Source: Setophaga petechia
Taxonomy: Eukaryota; Chordata; Aves; Passeriformes; Parulidae
Length of the DNA stretch: 64,000 bases
Reading direction: 5' to 3'
Assembly: GCA_024362935.1 (NCBI GenBank)
Contig: JANCRA010000019.1
Span: forward strand, 8,924,501-8,988,500
Below, piece after piece: positions 50,001 to 62,066 of the stretch (within the stretch, counting starts at the first letter, position 1; each line of letters opens with the position of its first letter). The notes beneath the pieces were generated by a model. That model did no database searches. It saw only the letters and a program-made list of their open reading frames with translations, and was not told the origin of the DNA. The translations under genes were made by a program, and so were the position numbers.

Positions 50001-50999
50001 TAAAAGTTTCCTATAAAAGTTTCACATGGACCATACACACAGTTATGTAGGATATTGCTTTTGTGTTTTCTTAAGGGTCTTAGCAACAGTCACAAAATTA
50101 GCCTGACCAAGATAAATGTGAATCTATAGTAATTTTGTAGGCTAACAGGCTACAATCCTGAGAGCACACAGCTTCCATTAGTGCCACTCAAACCAGGACT
50201 ATATTGCAAATTGGGCTATTCAATAGAAGGATAAATAGACAGGTCTATACAAGAATAAGCAGTTTCTGCTCTTCTAGTTTACAATTTGGGTAATAACACT
50301 CACAAGTAACCTTGAAGCTCTTTTTAACTGCCTGAGCTAACTGAAAAAATAGAGCTGTGCTTCCCAGCCCTTAACAGCAAACCCTTACTGACTGTGGCTC
50401 AGTAAATGAGAAGAATCTCCACTATCCTCTTATACTTTGGCCATTCATAGGTAGAGGACAGGTTTGCATTACTAAGATGAACCCTTAGACTATCTCATAT
50501 TTTCTATCATCTATTTTATAAATCTTGTACAATTCCACAATCATTACTTTCCCTTGGTTTTAAAGAGAGGTAATTTACTGAGACACTATTTAACTTAGAA
50601 AATCTGTCCAAAACACACCCAATGTGTAGTTCCTCCAAAGAGTGCATGGCCTGTCTGTATCCACTGAGACAGAAAACGAGGTCCCCCTTGTGCTGTGCCT
50701 TGCTTCCAGCCACCTACTGCTGCAAATTCCCTAAAAAGAGATGTGAATACTCCAGTCCCACAGAGTGTTACACTCTCTAATAGCAGGTGCTGACAAAAGA
50801 GGTTCCACTTAAACACTGCAGTGGATTACACCACCCATCCCTTCATGAAAAACTGTTGGAAAATATGCCACAGACGCTAATAATTGTTCATTAAGCTGTC
50901 AGCTACTCCTCCTGTGTAGCTACCAATTTTGCCTCTCTAGAAGAATTGAGAATGGCAAGAAGGAGGCAGTGTTAAAGGTAACAGCAACAGGAAAGAGTG

Positions 51000-51310
51000 G
51001 AGCTGTATTATTGCTGAGCAAATATTTCACAAAGAATTATTTACCTAACCTGCTTAACCTCCAATTCTGTTTGTGCAGTATCTGCAAGCAAACAAAAGGC
51101 TTTTTCTCAATCAACTCCATTTGTTGCTCAAAATTAACCAACCACATTTTGAGACTACATTTTGTTTAACTGCAGATCAAACACAGAAAGTCGTTTGCAA
51201 TTATTTCTGTTCAATAGCCTCCATTTTGTCAATGTTAGCTAGTCATCACTTATTAAATAAATCATGTATCATTGTCTGCTTCCCTATTACTCACAACAAA
51301 ATTTGGTGCA
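51000..51310. promoter_or_regulatory. Candidate conserved non-coding element
   Basis: Non-repetitive AT-rich DNA with dense, varied motifs: GCAAATATTTCAC, AATTATTTACCTAACC, paired CATTTTGAGAC/CATTTTGTTT blocks, TTTGCAATTATTTC, and ATTAAATAAATCATG. There is no simple-sequence character and no repeat match. Two overlapping frames (66 and 80 codons) have no family resemblance. The call rests on texture only and needs cross-species comparison. Confidence 0.22.
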
Positions 51311-54300
51311 AATAGTTGCATGTGGAAATTTCAGAATTGTTTTAATTGCATTTGTGTCAGTGTTTTCTCCTTAGTATAACATTCTGTTACTGATGGAAAA
51401 CTAGTACAGAAGAGGTTGAAGAATGACTTGAGCAAAATCCATTTAAAATGTGAACCAAAACTTGTGGGGCAAAAGTAGCAGTGTAGTTCCACCTTCTATA
51501 CTAGCCTGACTAAATTTTAAAAAGTATAATACAAAAACAGTAAGTAGGCACCTGTATTTTGCACAATATGTTTTAGACACAAAGCAGGGCATGTCAGTCC
51601 ATACTATATTCATGAGGCTTAATGAAGAAAGAGAAAATAATAAACTTAATCCATTCATGAAGAGATATCAAAGAAGTTAAGAAAACTGAGCATGATGGGA
51701 AAAACTTACTGAGAGGACACTCTGCCTAAAAACATGGTACAAACAGACATCTTTTATGCTACAAGAATACAACCTTAAAAAAATTTCCTGTCTTGAAGAT
51801 CATCATCTTGCACATAGTTCAAACCTGTGAAACCAGTATGCTAAAAGAACTACAGCCTGTAATCATGAATGAAGAGGGTGCCAAAACCAGGAGAAGGGTG
51901 AACCTGCATTGCTTTCTAATTTTGGTTGCTTTAGAAGAGGGAGATACCTGATTTCACACCTCATGTACACTCAAAGTTATTGCCATCTTGCCAGGGGACT
52001 TGTCTATTGCATGGTGCACATTATTTATTAAGAATGATTTCTCCCTCTCTAGTAATTATTAAAACCCCATCTTTGCTACCAGAGGTTATACATTTGTCAT
52101 ATTTACATTTATTCATGCCTTACAAGGAAAATGTAGTATCTTACATAGCATTTTAGTTCTTTATTGGCAATAGTTATCATAAAACTATTTACATTTCCAA
52201 ATTATCTAAAAAGAACATATCAACAATAAAGTAAAATTTAAAAAAACCCAAAACAAAACACAGTTAAAATATGTCACAGACAGATTTCTGTGTAACACCA
52301 AAAGCAAAATGTGTTTAAGTCTGCCTTACAAGGGATGGAATTTTCCTAGAAATCAAGCTGTTGGCATGAATATGCCTGTGAGAAAAGAAGCAACTTGTCT
52401 TGTTTTTTTGCAGTATTGCACACAAATCTGAACCATCCTACTTGAGAGGTTTGCAAAATTTATTACCTAAAGATACTCAAAAGATTGGCAATTCTTGAGG
52501 TGCTGAATCCAAGTGTAACAAAAGACTTTTATGGAAAAATCATTCTGGGTGACAGAGAGTGACCTCATCTCATACACACTCTGCATTTTCCATTCTGGTG
52601 AGAACAGATCATCAAGCCAGGCTAACTGAAATAATCAAAGTATTAGGAGAGCTGAATATCATACCAGTCTTGCTAATGCCTTCCACAGGTCAGCTCTAAA
52701 CAAAGATGAGTCATGCAACCACAAGTGTTTGTTCTACAATTCTGCCAAGCCACAGATGACTTTCTGTGGATGATCCTATGAAATATCCTTTTTTATTTCT
52801 TTAGTAGTTCATTAGATTTGACACATTCTAGGTGATTATTTTGCACAGAACTTAAATTAACCTTTCTGCAATATGAGAAGGAAATTCAAGGAAAGGAAAT
52901 GCATATGGAATTGTGATGTAGTTCACCCAACAAAGCATCTGGAGCAGCTGAAATTTGCATATTCTGATGAAGAACAGGTATAACTGTTCCCTGTAGGCAA
53001 TGGGGGTGCTGTCAGTAATTCCTTTCACTGAAGTACTGCTGCCTATATTTGTGTCCCTCCTTCATCTCTCCTACACAGGATTTATGCAACGATTACTCAG
53101 CATTACAACTCAACCTGTCCCATGGCTAGTGGGAATGTGCACACTGTGCAAGTGCTGGGAAGCTCAGATTTCCAGATCCTGGTGTGTCTGCTGGCCCTCA
53201 GCTTGTTTTAACATTATTTAGATGAAGCTTAGCAGCTTCTCCTGATGTTTCTCATAATACATGTTTTAGCAGTTTCTCATCTGTTTCTCATAATGTGAAA
53301 TAATGTGTCTGACTAAACTAATAAGAGAATGCGGAGGATGCTGAACACAATCTGCCAACCCTGACTCTCCTCCCACTCATCACCATCCTTTCATTCAGCT
53401 TCCTCTTGAGTGGGTGAAAAAAATTATGAAAATATTAAAAATCAATTAAGAAAATAGATTAAAACATTTGAATTATTGGTGTGTCCAGTGATCTTCAGTA
53501 ACACTGCATATGTCTGGTAACTGGTTATACATTAAACTGGATTCACCAACCTATGAAATTGCTACATTTAGTGACATCCATCCACTACATCTTCCCTTTA
53601 CAGTTTGTCTTCTCTGTCTCATTCACCAAAATCAAATGTCTGTGCTCTGTAGGAAGCACAGCTGGTACCAGGAGACAACTGCATGGCTACAGACATTTCC
53701 TCAAACAGCTGCAATCACACAACTGGGCTTCCTGGTGTAAATCCTTTGGTTGAGGTAGTTTCTCTCCTGTCTGCCTGTCAAACACCAAACTCATCTACTT
53801 TCCCACATGAGTAAACCACTACATGGAAAGAAAAGGCTGAACACTGGATGACAACATCTTCCTTTGATTCTATATTTTCTACTCAGTTGTGTTACAGTGG
53901 TCAAGGCTTGGAAATGGCACTTCTTTATTTTCCTAAAGTGTTATGGTGTGATAACAACTTTTTACAACACTGTGCTTAAGCATTTTGTTTTCAGCTGCTT
54001 GTGTTGCTTGTTCTTTCAACTTGTAGGGTGGTCAAATGGTATGTGATAGGGGTTGTTCAGTTGTGCAATTTTACTCAGTCTTTAGAGACCTCTTCCCCTG
54101 GCTGACCAACAATAGGACACTGTCAAATCTCGGTCAGGGCTGAGAAACGTTGCTGAAGTCCAAACACAATTGAACACAGGGAGTTTGAAAAAGCCTCGAA
54201 CTTTGCAGCATTCACATTCTTCTTAAGATAGAAAAACACTGAAAAGACAAAACAAGATGAAAAGACAAATGACAGAAATAATTTGGAATAGGATACAATA

Positions 54301-54885
54301 ATTATTTGTAAGCTACAGAAAGGAAAAGAGCAAAGAAAGGGAATAAAACACCTCAGAGGAATAAATGACAACTCCGAATCTTTCTAAAACTGCCCATCAC
54401 TAGCTCAGGACAGATTCTTTTTTAAAGACCATGACTTCAAGCAATGCCAAAAAATTTAAGGCCAGGCATAAACCAGTATTGACTTTAAATTATTTTTCTG
54501 TCAGAGGAGATGTTAAGGATATGGTTGTAAGTGTTCATATAAAGATTTGGTTCTAAGTACTCATACTAGGGGCACACTTTCCTTGGAGTAGTGTGATTTT
54601 AGTGCAGTAGAGTCTGCATGTGCTACTCTATCCCTCTGGTCCTTTGTAGATCTTGTATAGAAATCTTCACAGAGGTTTTAAGGGTTGTTTGGTAGGGAAG
54701 AATCCTAACTCTGGTATCTACCCAAACTTGTGCAAAAAATGGCTGAACTGCTGTATAATATGTGATTTACCAAGTTTAAAACCCAAAGGGAACCAGTGTC
54801 CCCTCTCTGAAGGAAGGTGGTAACAGGCAAAGTGCTACACAAGCTGAGGATCTGCCAGTTCGAATATTGGTAACAGTCACCACTG

Positions 54886-54904
54886 TCATCATCATCATCA
54901 TCAC
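54886..54904. repeat. (ATC)6 microsatellite
   Basis: A short perfect TCA/ATC trinucleotide run. It follows a tRNA B-box-like GTTCGAATA at 54859-54867. Confidence 0.85.
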
Positions 54905-56280
54905 ATTTAAAGTCCCTGAAGTCTGAAGAGTGATATGTAAACCCAAATTCTATTCTATTTCGGCATCATTAGTATTACTATTAAGGAGAGTTCTTAAATT
55001 ACCTGCATTACCTGCATTTTCTGCATTATTAAAAATTATTTCCTAGCAGATAAAATGCAGGATTTGAATCTGGCAATACAAAGATGAGTTTTGTCCATTG
55101 AAGAAATCAAATCTCTAGTATCTGTATAAACTGGCAAACTTAGACGCACTGTGAACACAAACTTTAAAAACTAGATGAAAGTAACAGAAATGGTTGGAAA
55201 AAGTCAGTCTTTCTCTTCCTGCATTCATTCATCCCTAGAGTTAACAGCCAATTTGCCTTAATTTCTGGAGAACTAGTACCCAGCTGGCAAAAATGTGTTC
55301 ATATTTGAATCAGCCTTCAGAGACTCTTAGAAGAGTTTGTACCTCTGTTCTTGCAGAGGTGTCCTTACTTCAGTGTTTGTGGGGCAAAGCTGTAGCTCAC
55401 AAAGATTACTGGGTCTATGAGTCAGAAAATGTACAGGGAAGAAAGTCCCTGCACTCATTCTTTGAAATGTGCAAGCTGAAAAAGGCTTTCTCTTCCTAAA
55501 CTACATACAGCCAACAACAAAATTCTTGTTGGATAAAGTAAGGCACTAGGGTTTTTTCTGTTCTAAGGGGTTTGCTTTTTTGTACAATAGGATTGAAAAT
55601 TTTCTTTTTGGAAAGATAAGAATGACTTCCTCACTTTACATAACATATATTTTATAACTAAGTAATCAAATAGTATTCATTTACAGTGGTAATAATATAC
55701 TATGGGCCCACAAAATATTATAATGTTGTGGTAATATTGAAACAGACTTCTAAATTGTTAAATGAAACACTGACTTTTCAAAACAGAATTTCAGTTTTCA
55801 GAATTACTTTCTATTGAAACAATCCAAATTTTCACAGTCCATCAAAATTTGAACTGAAACCAAGTTCTGAAATTATGATCTTCTGGTGGAAGGAAGTTTA
55901 TTTGGATTTTTCTTCTGTGAAAGTAAAAATCCTTAATCACTACAAGCCACCAAGCAGCTGCTTAGCTTATCTTAGTTTGACAGCTCAAAAAAAACCATCT
56001 GCAGTCCCACTTCTTTCTTACACCAAAGAGGGAGCTGTGAAAGCTCATCATGATGATAAATTTTCTGACCTGATTCTTATCCTGCCTCTGCCACTGACCC
56101 TCATATGGTAACCCAGCACTAAACCATGCACTAAAACAGGCTGTAATGCTACAGCAAGAAGTCTGTCAAGGACTGTAGTAAGTGACAATTTGGGGCATAA
56201 TTTGTATTACAGATTTAGCTACACTTGTAGTCAGATAGATCTTGTGTGTGCAATTATGTTTCCAGTCTTGCATAATACAG

Positions 56281-56450
56281 TTTTCCTTGTAATTGTCAGC
56301 TTATTAGCTCAGTGGTTTAATTTTGCTTTCTCCCAATTATTTGCATGCTTCTTAATTGGGAGTCATTAGCATATGTAAATACTCCATTTCCATGGTGTTT
56401 TGCAGTATGAGCTCATTGTGTTAAATTAATTTGTTAGCTAAATACCCTAA
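56281..56450. promoter_or_regulatory. Candidate enhancer with octamer-bearing hairpin
   Basis: The perfect inverted repeat CTCCCAATTA (56330-56339) / TAATTGGGAG (56353-56362) encloses a 13-base loop. ATTTGCAT, the exact reverse complement of the POU octamer ATGCAAAT, spans the stem-loop edge. Nearby are ATTAGCATATGTAAAT (56366-56381), resembling a second POU-type site, and several TAAT/ATTA homeodomain cores up to TTAAATTAATTTGTTAGC (56421-56438). The stretch is non-repetitive. POU and homeodomain site clusters are typical of developmental enhancers. Activity and conservation are inferred, not seen. Confidence 0.35.
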
Positions 56451-57260
56451 ATGTTAAAAGAAGATAAATATGTACATACAGTGTATGAATATATATCTAA
56501 ATATACAGGAAAATTGTACACAATATCTTTTGTGCATTGTTTAAAATGAGTTAAATAGAACCTGTCTACCTTCAATACTTTTTAAATATATTTACTTTGT
56601 TACATAATTGACTACTGGAATCCCATTCACACACAGAAAGAATCATATCTGAATCGCTTCCTTTTCAACAGAACTAAATAACTTTCATATTGTAACATAT
56701 ATTACTCTTTGGCAGCTGAAGAAGATACTTAACAAGTCAACAATTACCAAAGGTTAACACAGATGCCTCCCATTCAGAACTGAGTGAAAAACTACTGTAA
56801 AAACCTGAAATCTTGATTGAAATAGGACTTTCTAAAGGAAACCACAACAGAACAGTTTAGCTAATGCCTCTTAGAGCTGATAGATTAGTTTTATTTTCTT
56901 TTAATATAACGTGTGATTCACTCTGACAATTCAAAGTAAGGACAAAACAACTATGTTAGCCAGGGTTCTTTGGTTAAACTTGTGCCTCATCATTAGCATT
57001 ACGTGCAATAAACTTTCTGCTTACAGGGAATTTTACACTGACAAGCTGTTTATTAGGGGTCCAGATTAGTTAGGACTCAAAGTGCTCTGTGAGCATGTGA
57101 CCTTGGCATGTGTCACCAGAATGCAGCTGATCTGCAGAATGGGCATGAAAATATAAATGGAAATGCTTGAGAAATTAATTGGTTGACTTTGCATGAGGAA
57201 ATGATGTAAGAGATGTAGTTTATGAGTCTTCTGATAATGCAGAGGATTAAAACTGGCCCC

Positions 57261-57339
57261 GGGAAGGGAAGGGAAGGGAAGGGAAGGGAAGGGAAGGGAA
57301 GGGAAGGGAAGGGAAGGGAAGGGAAGGGAAGGGAAGGGA
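57261..57339. repeat. (GGGAA)16 pentanucleotide microsatellite
   Basis: Fifteen perfect GGGAA units plus a final GGGA, preceded by CCCC. It is a pure polypurine array with G3 runs every five bases, so it meets the pattern for G-quadruplex formation and can also form a triplex. The antisense frame made of a repeating FPSLP unit and its sense counterpart, GREGK-type, are translations of the array and not genes. Array length is likely to vary between individuals. Confidence 0.98.
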
Positions 57340-58100
57340 TTCACTCTGTTATTATTAATCCATTTAGCTTTATAAAAAAACTAGGGTTTGAGGAGCCCTT
57401 CCTCGAATCCTACCCTCAGAAATTGCTTAGCTGGATTTAGAAGTACTCTCTCTGTAATTTGTATACTCTGATCAAACTCAACTGCTCTTGGCTGAGGTTT
57501 TCATCCATCAAAATTTGTTTGGGTAGAATGGAAACTGACCACATCATTTTTTTATCCTATACAGTGATAGTATGATTGCATTTACAGCTCATTCAGCTTC
57601 AAACACACTCTTTGAGGGGGCCAAGAGAAGCTACTGAATCCTGCCATCTCTGACATGCTGTGGAATGGTACCCACTGGTTTAATACATTAGGTTTATTTC
57701 CTGATATGCTTTCTGTAGGAAGTACACCTATTCCATAACTGCTTAAAGAGCAACGGTATTTAAAGGTCTATCTCATAAAATTTCTCCATGTATTTTTGCA
57801 TTAACCTTTAAAGATTTCCCCCTACCCACCTCAGTTATTCATCCTTGTTGCAGCCTCGTTGTTTGCCAGATCTAGTCAGACAAAAGTTTTTCACTATTCT
57901 CCTAACAGAGTCGAAGAAAAATAAGGCAATTCAAAAAGTGGAAAAAAAAATCTATTTTTGATTATTTCCTAACAAAACTATCTGCATCAGGATGGTGCTG
58001 GCATATGCTACAAAATTCAAAGCAATTGTTTTAAAATAAATAGTGTAGAAAATCTGGCATATTGTGATATTTCAAGGCACAAAACCGCTAGCCCCTATTT
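57340..58100. other. Unique AT-rich DNA, no gene seen
   Basis: Nothing recognised apart from short A and T runs. Confidence 0.55.
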
Positions 58101-58424
58101 GCCACCATTCCAGAAATAAGGTGTGGGGAAAGATTTTTTCTATTTATTTATTTTTAGACAGATAAATAGCACATTGTTCTATTAATTCTTCAGAAAGTAA
58201 ATAAGCATATTTCACTTGACTATGCTTATTAACTTATGAGTTTCCCTCTTGCATATTCAACTACCTGCCACCATTCCAGAAATAAGGTGTGGGGAAAGTT
58301 TTTTTCTATTTATTTATTTTTAGACAGATAGATAGCACATTGTTCTATTAATTCTTCAGAAAGTGAATAAAGCATATTTCACTTGACTATGCTTATGTGT
58401 TTCCCTCTTGCACATTCAACTACT
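58101..58424. repeat. 166-bp tandem duplication
   Basis: GCCACCATTCCAGAAATAAG starts both copies, at 58101 and 58267. The copies align through to the ATTCAACTAC end with about six substitutions, one inserted A, and an 8-base deletion (TAACTTAT) in copy two. By eye this is about 96% identity outside the deletion. Both contain a CTATTTATTTATTTTTAGAC block. No repeat family is recognised, so it is a segmental tandem duplication of unique DNA. Confidence 0.95.
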
Positions 58425-61279
58425 TTAATTTGATAAGATAAGGTTTTAAAGATTCTTCAAAGCTTTTTATTCACGGCCTTCTTTCTTCTGTAACACCCCT
58501 TTCTAACTAGTAACAGGACTCAGCTACCAGTTCTGTAGTCCTCTGATGTCAAATTAATGTTTTATTTCTCTTTGCCAAATCCTGTCCCTAGTCATTCACT
58601 GGAGCCTCTTTGGCTGTCTCCCCAGGCTTTCAAACTGGATATCCAAATACTATCTAAAACAGACTGTATTAAAATGAAATTACTTCCCTTGCTTCACCAA
58701 AACTTAGCCTGCCCTTTCCCTTTTCTCCTATTTCAAATACATTTATGATCTTGCTGCTCATTCAGCTCCACAAATAATTTTTTGCTTGATACTTCTCATG
58801 CTTAGTTTCAAGCCACAGTTTTCTTCTCTCCAGTATCTCAAAAATTTCTGTTTTATCTTGTTGACTGATTATAGAGTTGGAGTCTTTTTCCAGAATTTGC
58901 ATTAATCAAGATAAGAAACCACTGATCACTTTTTCTTGAGCTTGTAGCCTACATTCTGCCTAAGAAAGGGTTTTCTTAGCTTTATTAAGGTAAGACAAGG
59001 ATTCTTAAGGCATCCTTATCAACAGGCCACATTCTACCACTTCCCCCTGGTGGATTTCTGGGCCTTTAAACGTCCCCTCTACTTCACCAACATTTCTCCT
59101 CTTCACTTTGCCTTTGAAACCCACCACATCACTCCTTCACATTATCTTCTTATCTTTTCATTTTCCCGTATCCTGATAACACCCCATTCTGCAAGGACTG
59201 AGTGGCCACACTTCTCTCTTTGCATACCTCTTTTAAAAGTGTTCCAAAGTAGGGATATGCAAATTATGATCTATCTTAGCTTTCACAGTGGGCCTGATTT
59301 GCAATTTTTTATTTGTATTGAAAAATTTTTGAAATAATCAAGATAATCAACATACTCCATGAGTTTAAAAGCATTTAAGATACTGGCATAGCTTGACAAG
59401 CAATTAATTATTATTTATATTTCATTTCAGAAGCACCTAAAAAGCCTGGTATAGCTCAAACTGAGGGATGTAGTATTGAATATGTAGCAGCAAAATTTTA
59501 AAATTAGAAGATAAATAAGACTCTCCATTATCATCTAGATAAACCACAAAAAAGTAATCACACAATGGCATAGCCATTCCATAGAAGTGAACAAATTAAT
59601 TTTAATGTATTATCAACATTGTCTCAAATTTAAACAATGCATTTCAAAATCTGTAGAACTGTTTTCATCTTTAATGGGAATTTTCATTTTATTCCTCAAT
59701 ATGGTTGCATTTTGAAGATGATTTTTCTTGCATCTGCTATCCATCTTTCTTTTGATCATTACAAAAGTGTGATCTTGATCAAAATGTAGAGATTGAGCAA
59801 TTATTCCAGAAATGTGTAGTTTAAACAGTTAATGTTATATTCATCTCTGTAAAAAAGTCCCAAAACTTTCATGCAAGTGAGGTTGCATAAGCCAAGAAAT
59901 ACATATCCCCACTACTTTCACTTTTATGATCTTGGAAACCATTAAATAGAGAGGAAAAAAAAAAAGAACATTTGAAATGCAGCCAAGTAGTCAAGAAAAG
60001 AGGACTCTGTGTCTTTAAGCTGGGGAGAAAAATAAAACCCAATCATTCCAAATGTATTGCTTTAGTCATCTGGTTTCATTCTATTAATGACCTTTAACAT
60101 CTGCAAAAATATTGTGAGAAGCTAATTTTGTTTGTACTGAGGTGGTGCAGAACAGTTTCTGGCTGTCAGTCTAGGATGTGCTATAAAATAAAATTGTCTT
60201 TCTGGGAGTCTGACAAAAACCTACTGTACAGATTCAGTTTATTTACAACAGCATGAAATGAAAAGAAAACAGAATTTTACAACACACCAACATTCAGAAA
60301 ATTAATACTACTTACACATTTATATATATTTTAGTAATAAGTTTTCAAGATATCCACTGAGATTAAGGGATCTATTTTGTATTTTGTGGTAGTCCACAAA
60401 AATTTTAACCAGAGCAAAATATTTCTCTGCAAATGCTCTTCTCTAGAATTGTAATAACCCATTACCCTGATTTTAAACAGAGCCCTCCTTAAAACCCAGA
60501 GTTAGCTCAGGCACAATAGGCCTTTAATTAAACAGAAAGCCTTGCAGAGAAAAAACATCTGTCTCATGTCTTTGTATCACAGTCATAAAAAAAAGGTGCA
60601 GCGTGGTAGAAGGGAAGTAGTGTGAGACTGTTCTGGCAGACAAGGAGCTTTCACCTCCTCTCCCTCCTTCTGAGTCCAGATAAGACTCAGGGAGGAGACA
60701 GAGGAAGAGTTGAAGAAAAATCAAAAATATCTTTGTATCATTCTCTACCTTAAAAGGGCAAATTGCAACAGGTATTGCTGCAGATGGAGTGCTGGAGATT
60801 TGTTGGTGCCTACTCACTCCCTCACAAACACACACCCCACTGTCTTGTCCCACCAGTAAGGCTGGGGTCTCCCAGGCAGGCTCAGGTCCTGTCCCCATTC
60901 AGTCTGCTGAAAGAGAAACATAAATATTTGGTTGAGTGCAGAAAACTGCATTTCTGCTGGTCTGGAAGTGAAACACAAACTCACCCACAGGAAAACTCCT
61001 TTTATCCACTAGAAGAAAGAGTCAAAACTAGTGACTTCAAGGTGAAAAGGATGGTACCCCTTTAACAGTCTCTAGGTCTACCCCACATCAAGAATTTTAT
61101 CTGAGCTAATATAGTAAAACCAATTTGTGTGTGTGTGTGTGTTAAGGGAAGGATATTCATTAAGAAAGACAATCGGATGACTGCAACACTCTTTTTTTCT
61201 TACTGTTTAAAAATGACCATAAAGTGTCTGTTTGGGGGCAATCACTTGCATGAGTGAGATGCATTGAGAGCCACTCTGC
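58425..61279. other. Unique DNA, possible very old LINE remnants, no gene seen
   Basis: 58560-59220 is pyrimidine-rich on the plus strand. Phrases such as TTTGCCAAATCCTGTCCC recall L2-type LINE sequence, but I could not follow a collinear match. 60590-60900 is richer in G+C with overlapping frames on both strands (124 antisense, 100 sense) and no recognised domain. Confidence 0.4.
61126..61142. repeat. (TG)8 microsatellite
   Basis: A short perfect TG dinucleotide run. Confidence 0.9.
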
Positions 61280-61810
61280 AGGGAGGATTTTGGGGATTCT
61301 TGTGGATGAAATCCTGGACATGAGCCAACAGAGTGTGCTCACAGCCCAGAAAGCCAACTGCACTTTGGGTTGCACCAAGAGAAGTGTGGCCAGGATGTCA
61401 AGGGGGGGGATTCTGCCCCTCTGCACTGTCCTTGTGAGATCCCACATGGAGTGCTGCATCCAGCTCTGGGGAGGTGGGATTGCTCAGCATGGAGAAAAGA
61501 AGGGTCTGGGAAGAGTTCATTGGACCTTCCAGTAGCTTAAGAGGGCTTATAAAAAGGAAGGGGAGGTACTTTTTAAATAGGCCAATAGGGAAAAGACACG
61601 TAGCAATGGTTTTAAACTGAAAGAGGGGAGGTTTAGAATAGATGTTAGGAAGAAATGTTTTAGTCAGAGACACTGCCCTGGCAGAGTTCAAGGCCAGGTT
61701 GGATGGGGCCCTGGGCAACCTTATCAGTGAGTGACACCCCTGACCATGTCAGGGGGATTTGTATTAGATGGTCTTTAAGTTTTCTTCCGAGACAAACTAT
61801 TCAATGACAT
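61280..61810 (+). mobile_element. CR1 LINE with internal deletion
   Basis: It starts in the RT C-terminus: the frame at 61254-61535 reads ILVDEILDMSQQ, then AQKANCTLGC and VLVRSHMECCIQLW, all standard CR1 motifs. The next consensus segment (the RVQRRATKMIRGLEHL and EERLRELGLFSLEKR regions) is mostly missing, after which AATGGTTTTAAACTGAAAGA and TAGATGTTAGGAAGAAATG return. The 3' part runs GGCCAGGTTGGATGGGGC, GGGCAACC, then ATGGTCTTTAAG and a degraded tail ACTATTCAATGACATCTTG. It is dead. Compared with the copy at 25.0 kb, it extends slightly further 5' in reading frame. Confidence 0.93.
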
Positions 61811-62014
61811 CTTGATGCATTATTTTCTGTAGGGCTGACTACAGTCTGAGGACCTCTATGGACAATATATATCCCCTTTGCCTTTAGACCAACCCAGTTC
61901 TACTAGTATTTCCTCATATTATCTAGAAGTAAACAATAAATTTTCTTCTCAATTCATAGTTTGAGCAGAATACTAAATACCAATAAAGGCAAAGAAGCAC
62001 AGTAAATTGCAGAA

Positions 62015-62066
62015 TTTATATTATGCTATGCCATTGCTAAATAGCAATGGCATAGCATAATATAAA
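62015..62066. repeat. Perfect 52-bp palindrome (25-bp arms)
   Basis: Positions 62015-62039 and 62042-62066 are exact reverse complements, separated by AA. The centre reads CATTGCTAAATAGCAATG. Symmetry ends abruptly at 62014/62067. No transposon ends or flanking duplication are seen. If transcribed it would form an uninterrupted 25-bp hairpin; as DNA it can extrude a cruciform. Confidence 0.97.

Larger units (their letters stand above)
47030..56280. other. Long unique AT-rich stretch, no gene seen
   Basis: No gene, LTR or CR1 copy is recognised. Minor direct repeats occur (AGACCTTAGGAAAA twice near 47302-47328; CTATAAAAGTTTC twice near 49998-50024; related TTTCTCATAAT units near 53240-53300). 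Short frames at 47744-48182, 50516-50816, 53000-53753 and 55293-55499 show no domain. 47570-47680 and 49050-49420 look like non-repetitive, possibly conserved DNA, but this is impression only. Confidence 0.5.

Noticed and set aside
56300..56316. TTAGCTCAGTGGTTTAA, like a tRNA A-box
   Set aside because: No B-box or T-arm at the required distance and no acceptor stem.
57066..57440. Frames with repeating FPSLP or GREGK units
   Set aside because: They are translations of the (GGGAA)16 microsatellite on either strand.
58560..59220. Possible L2-type LINE remnant
   Set aside because: Isolated phrases only; no collinear series of matches could be followed.
60524..61065. 124-codon antisense and 100-codon sense frames in a G+C-richer patch
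   Set aside because: They overlap on opposite strands and neither shows a domain, splice context or family match.
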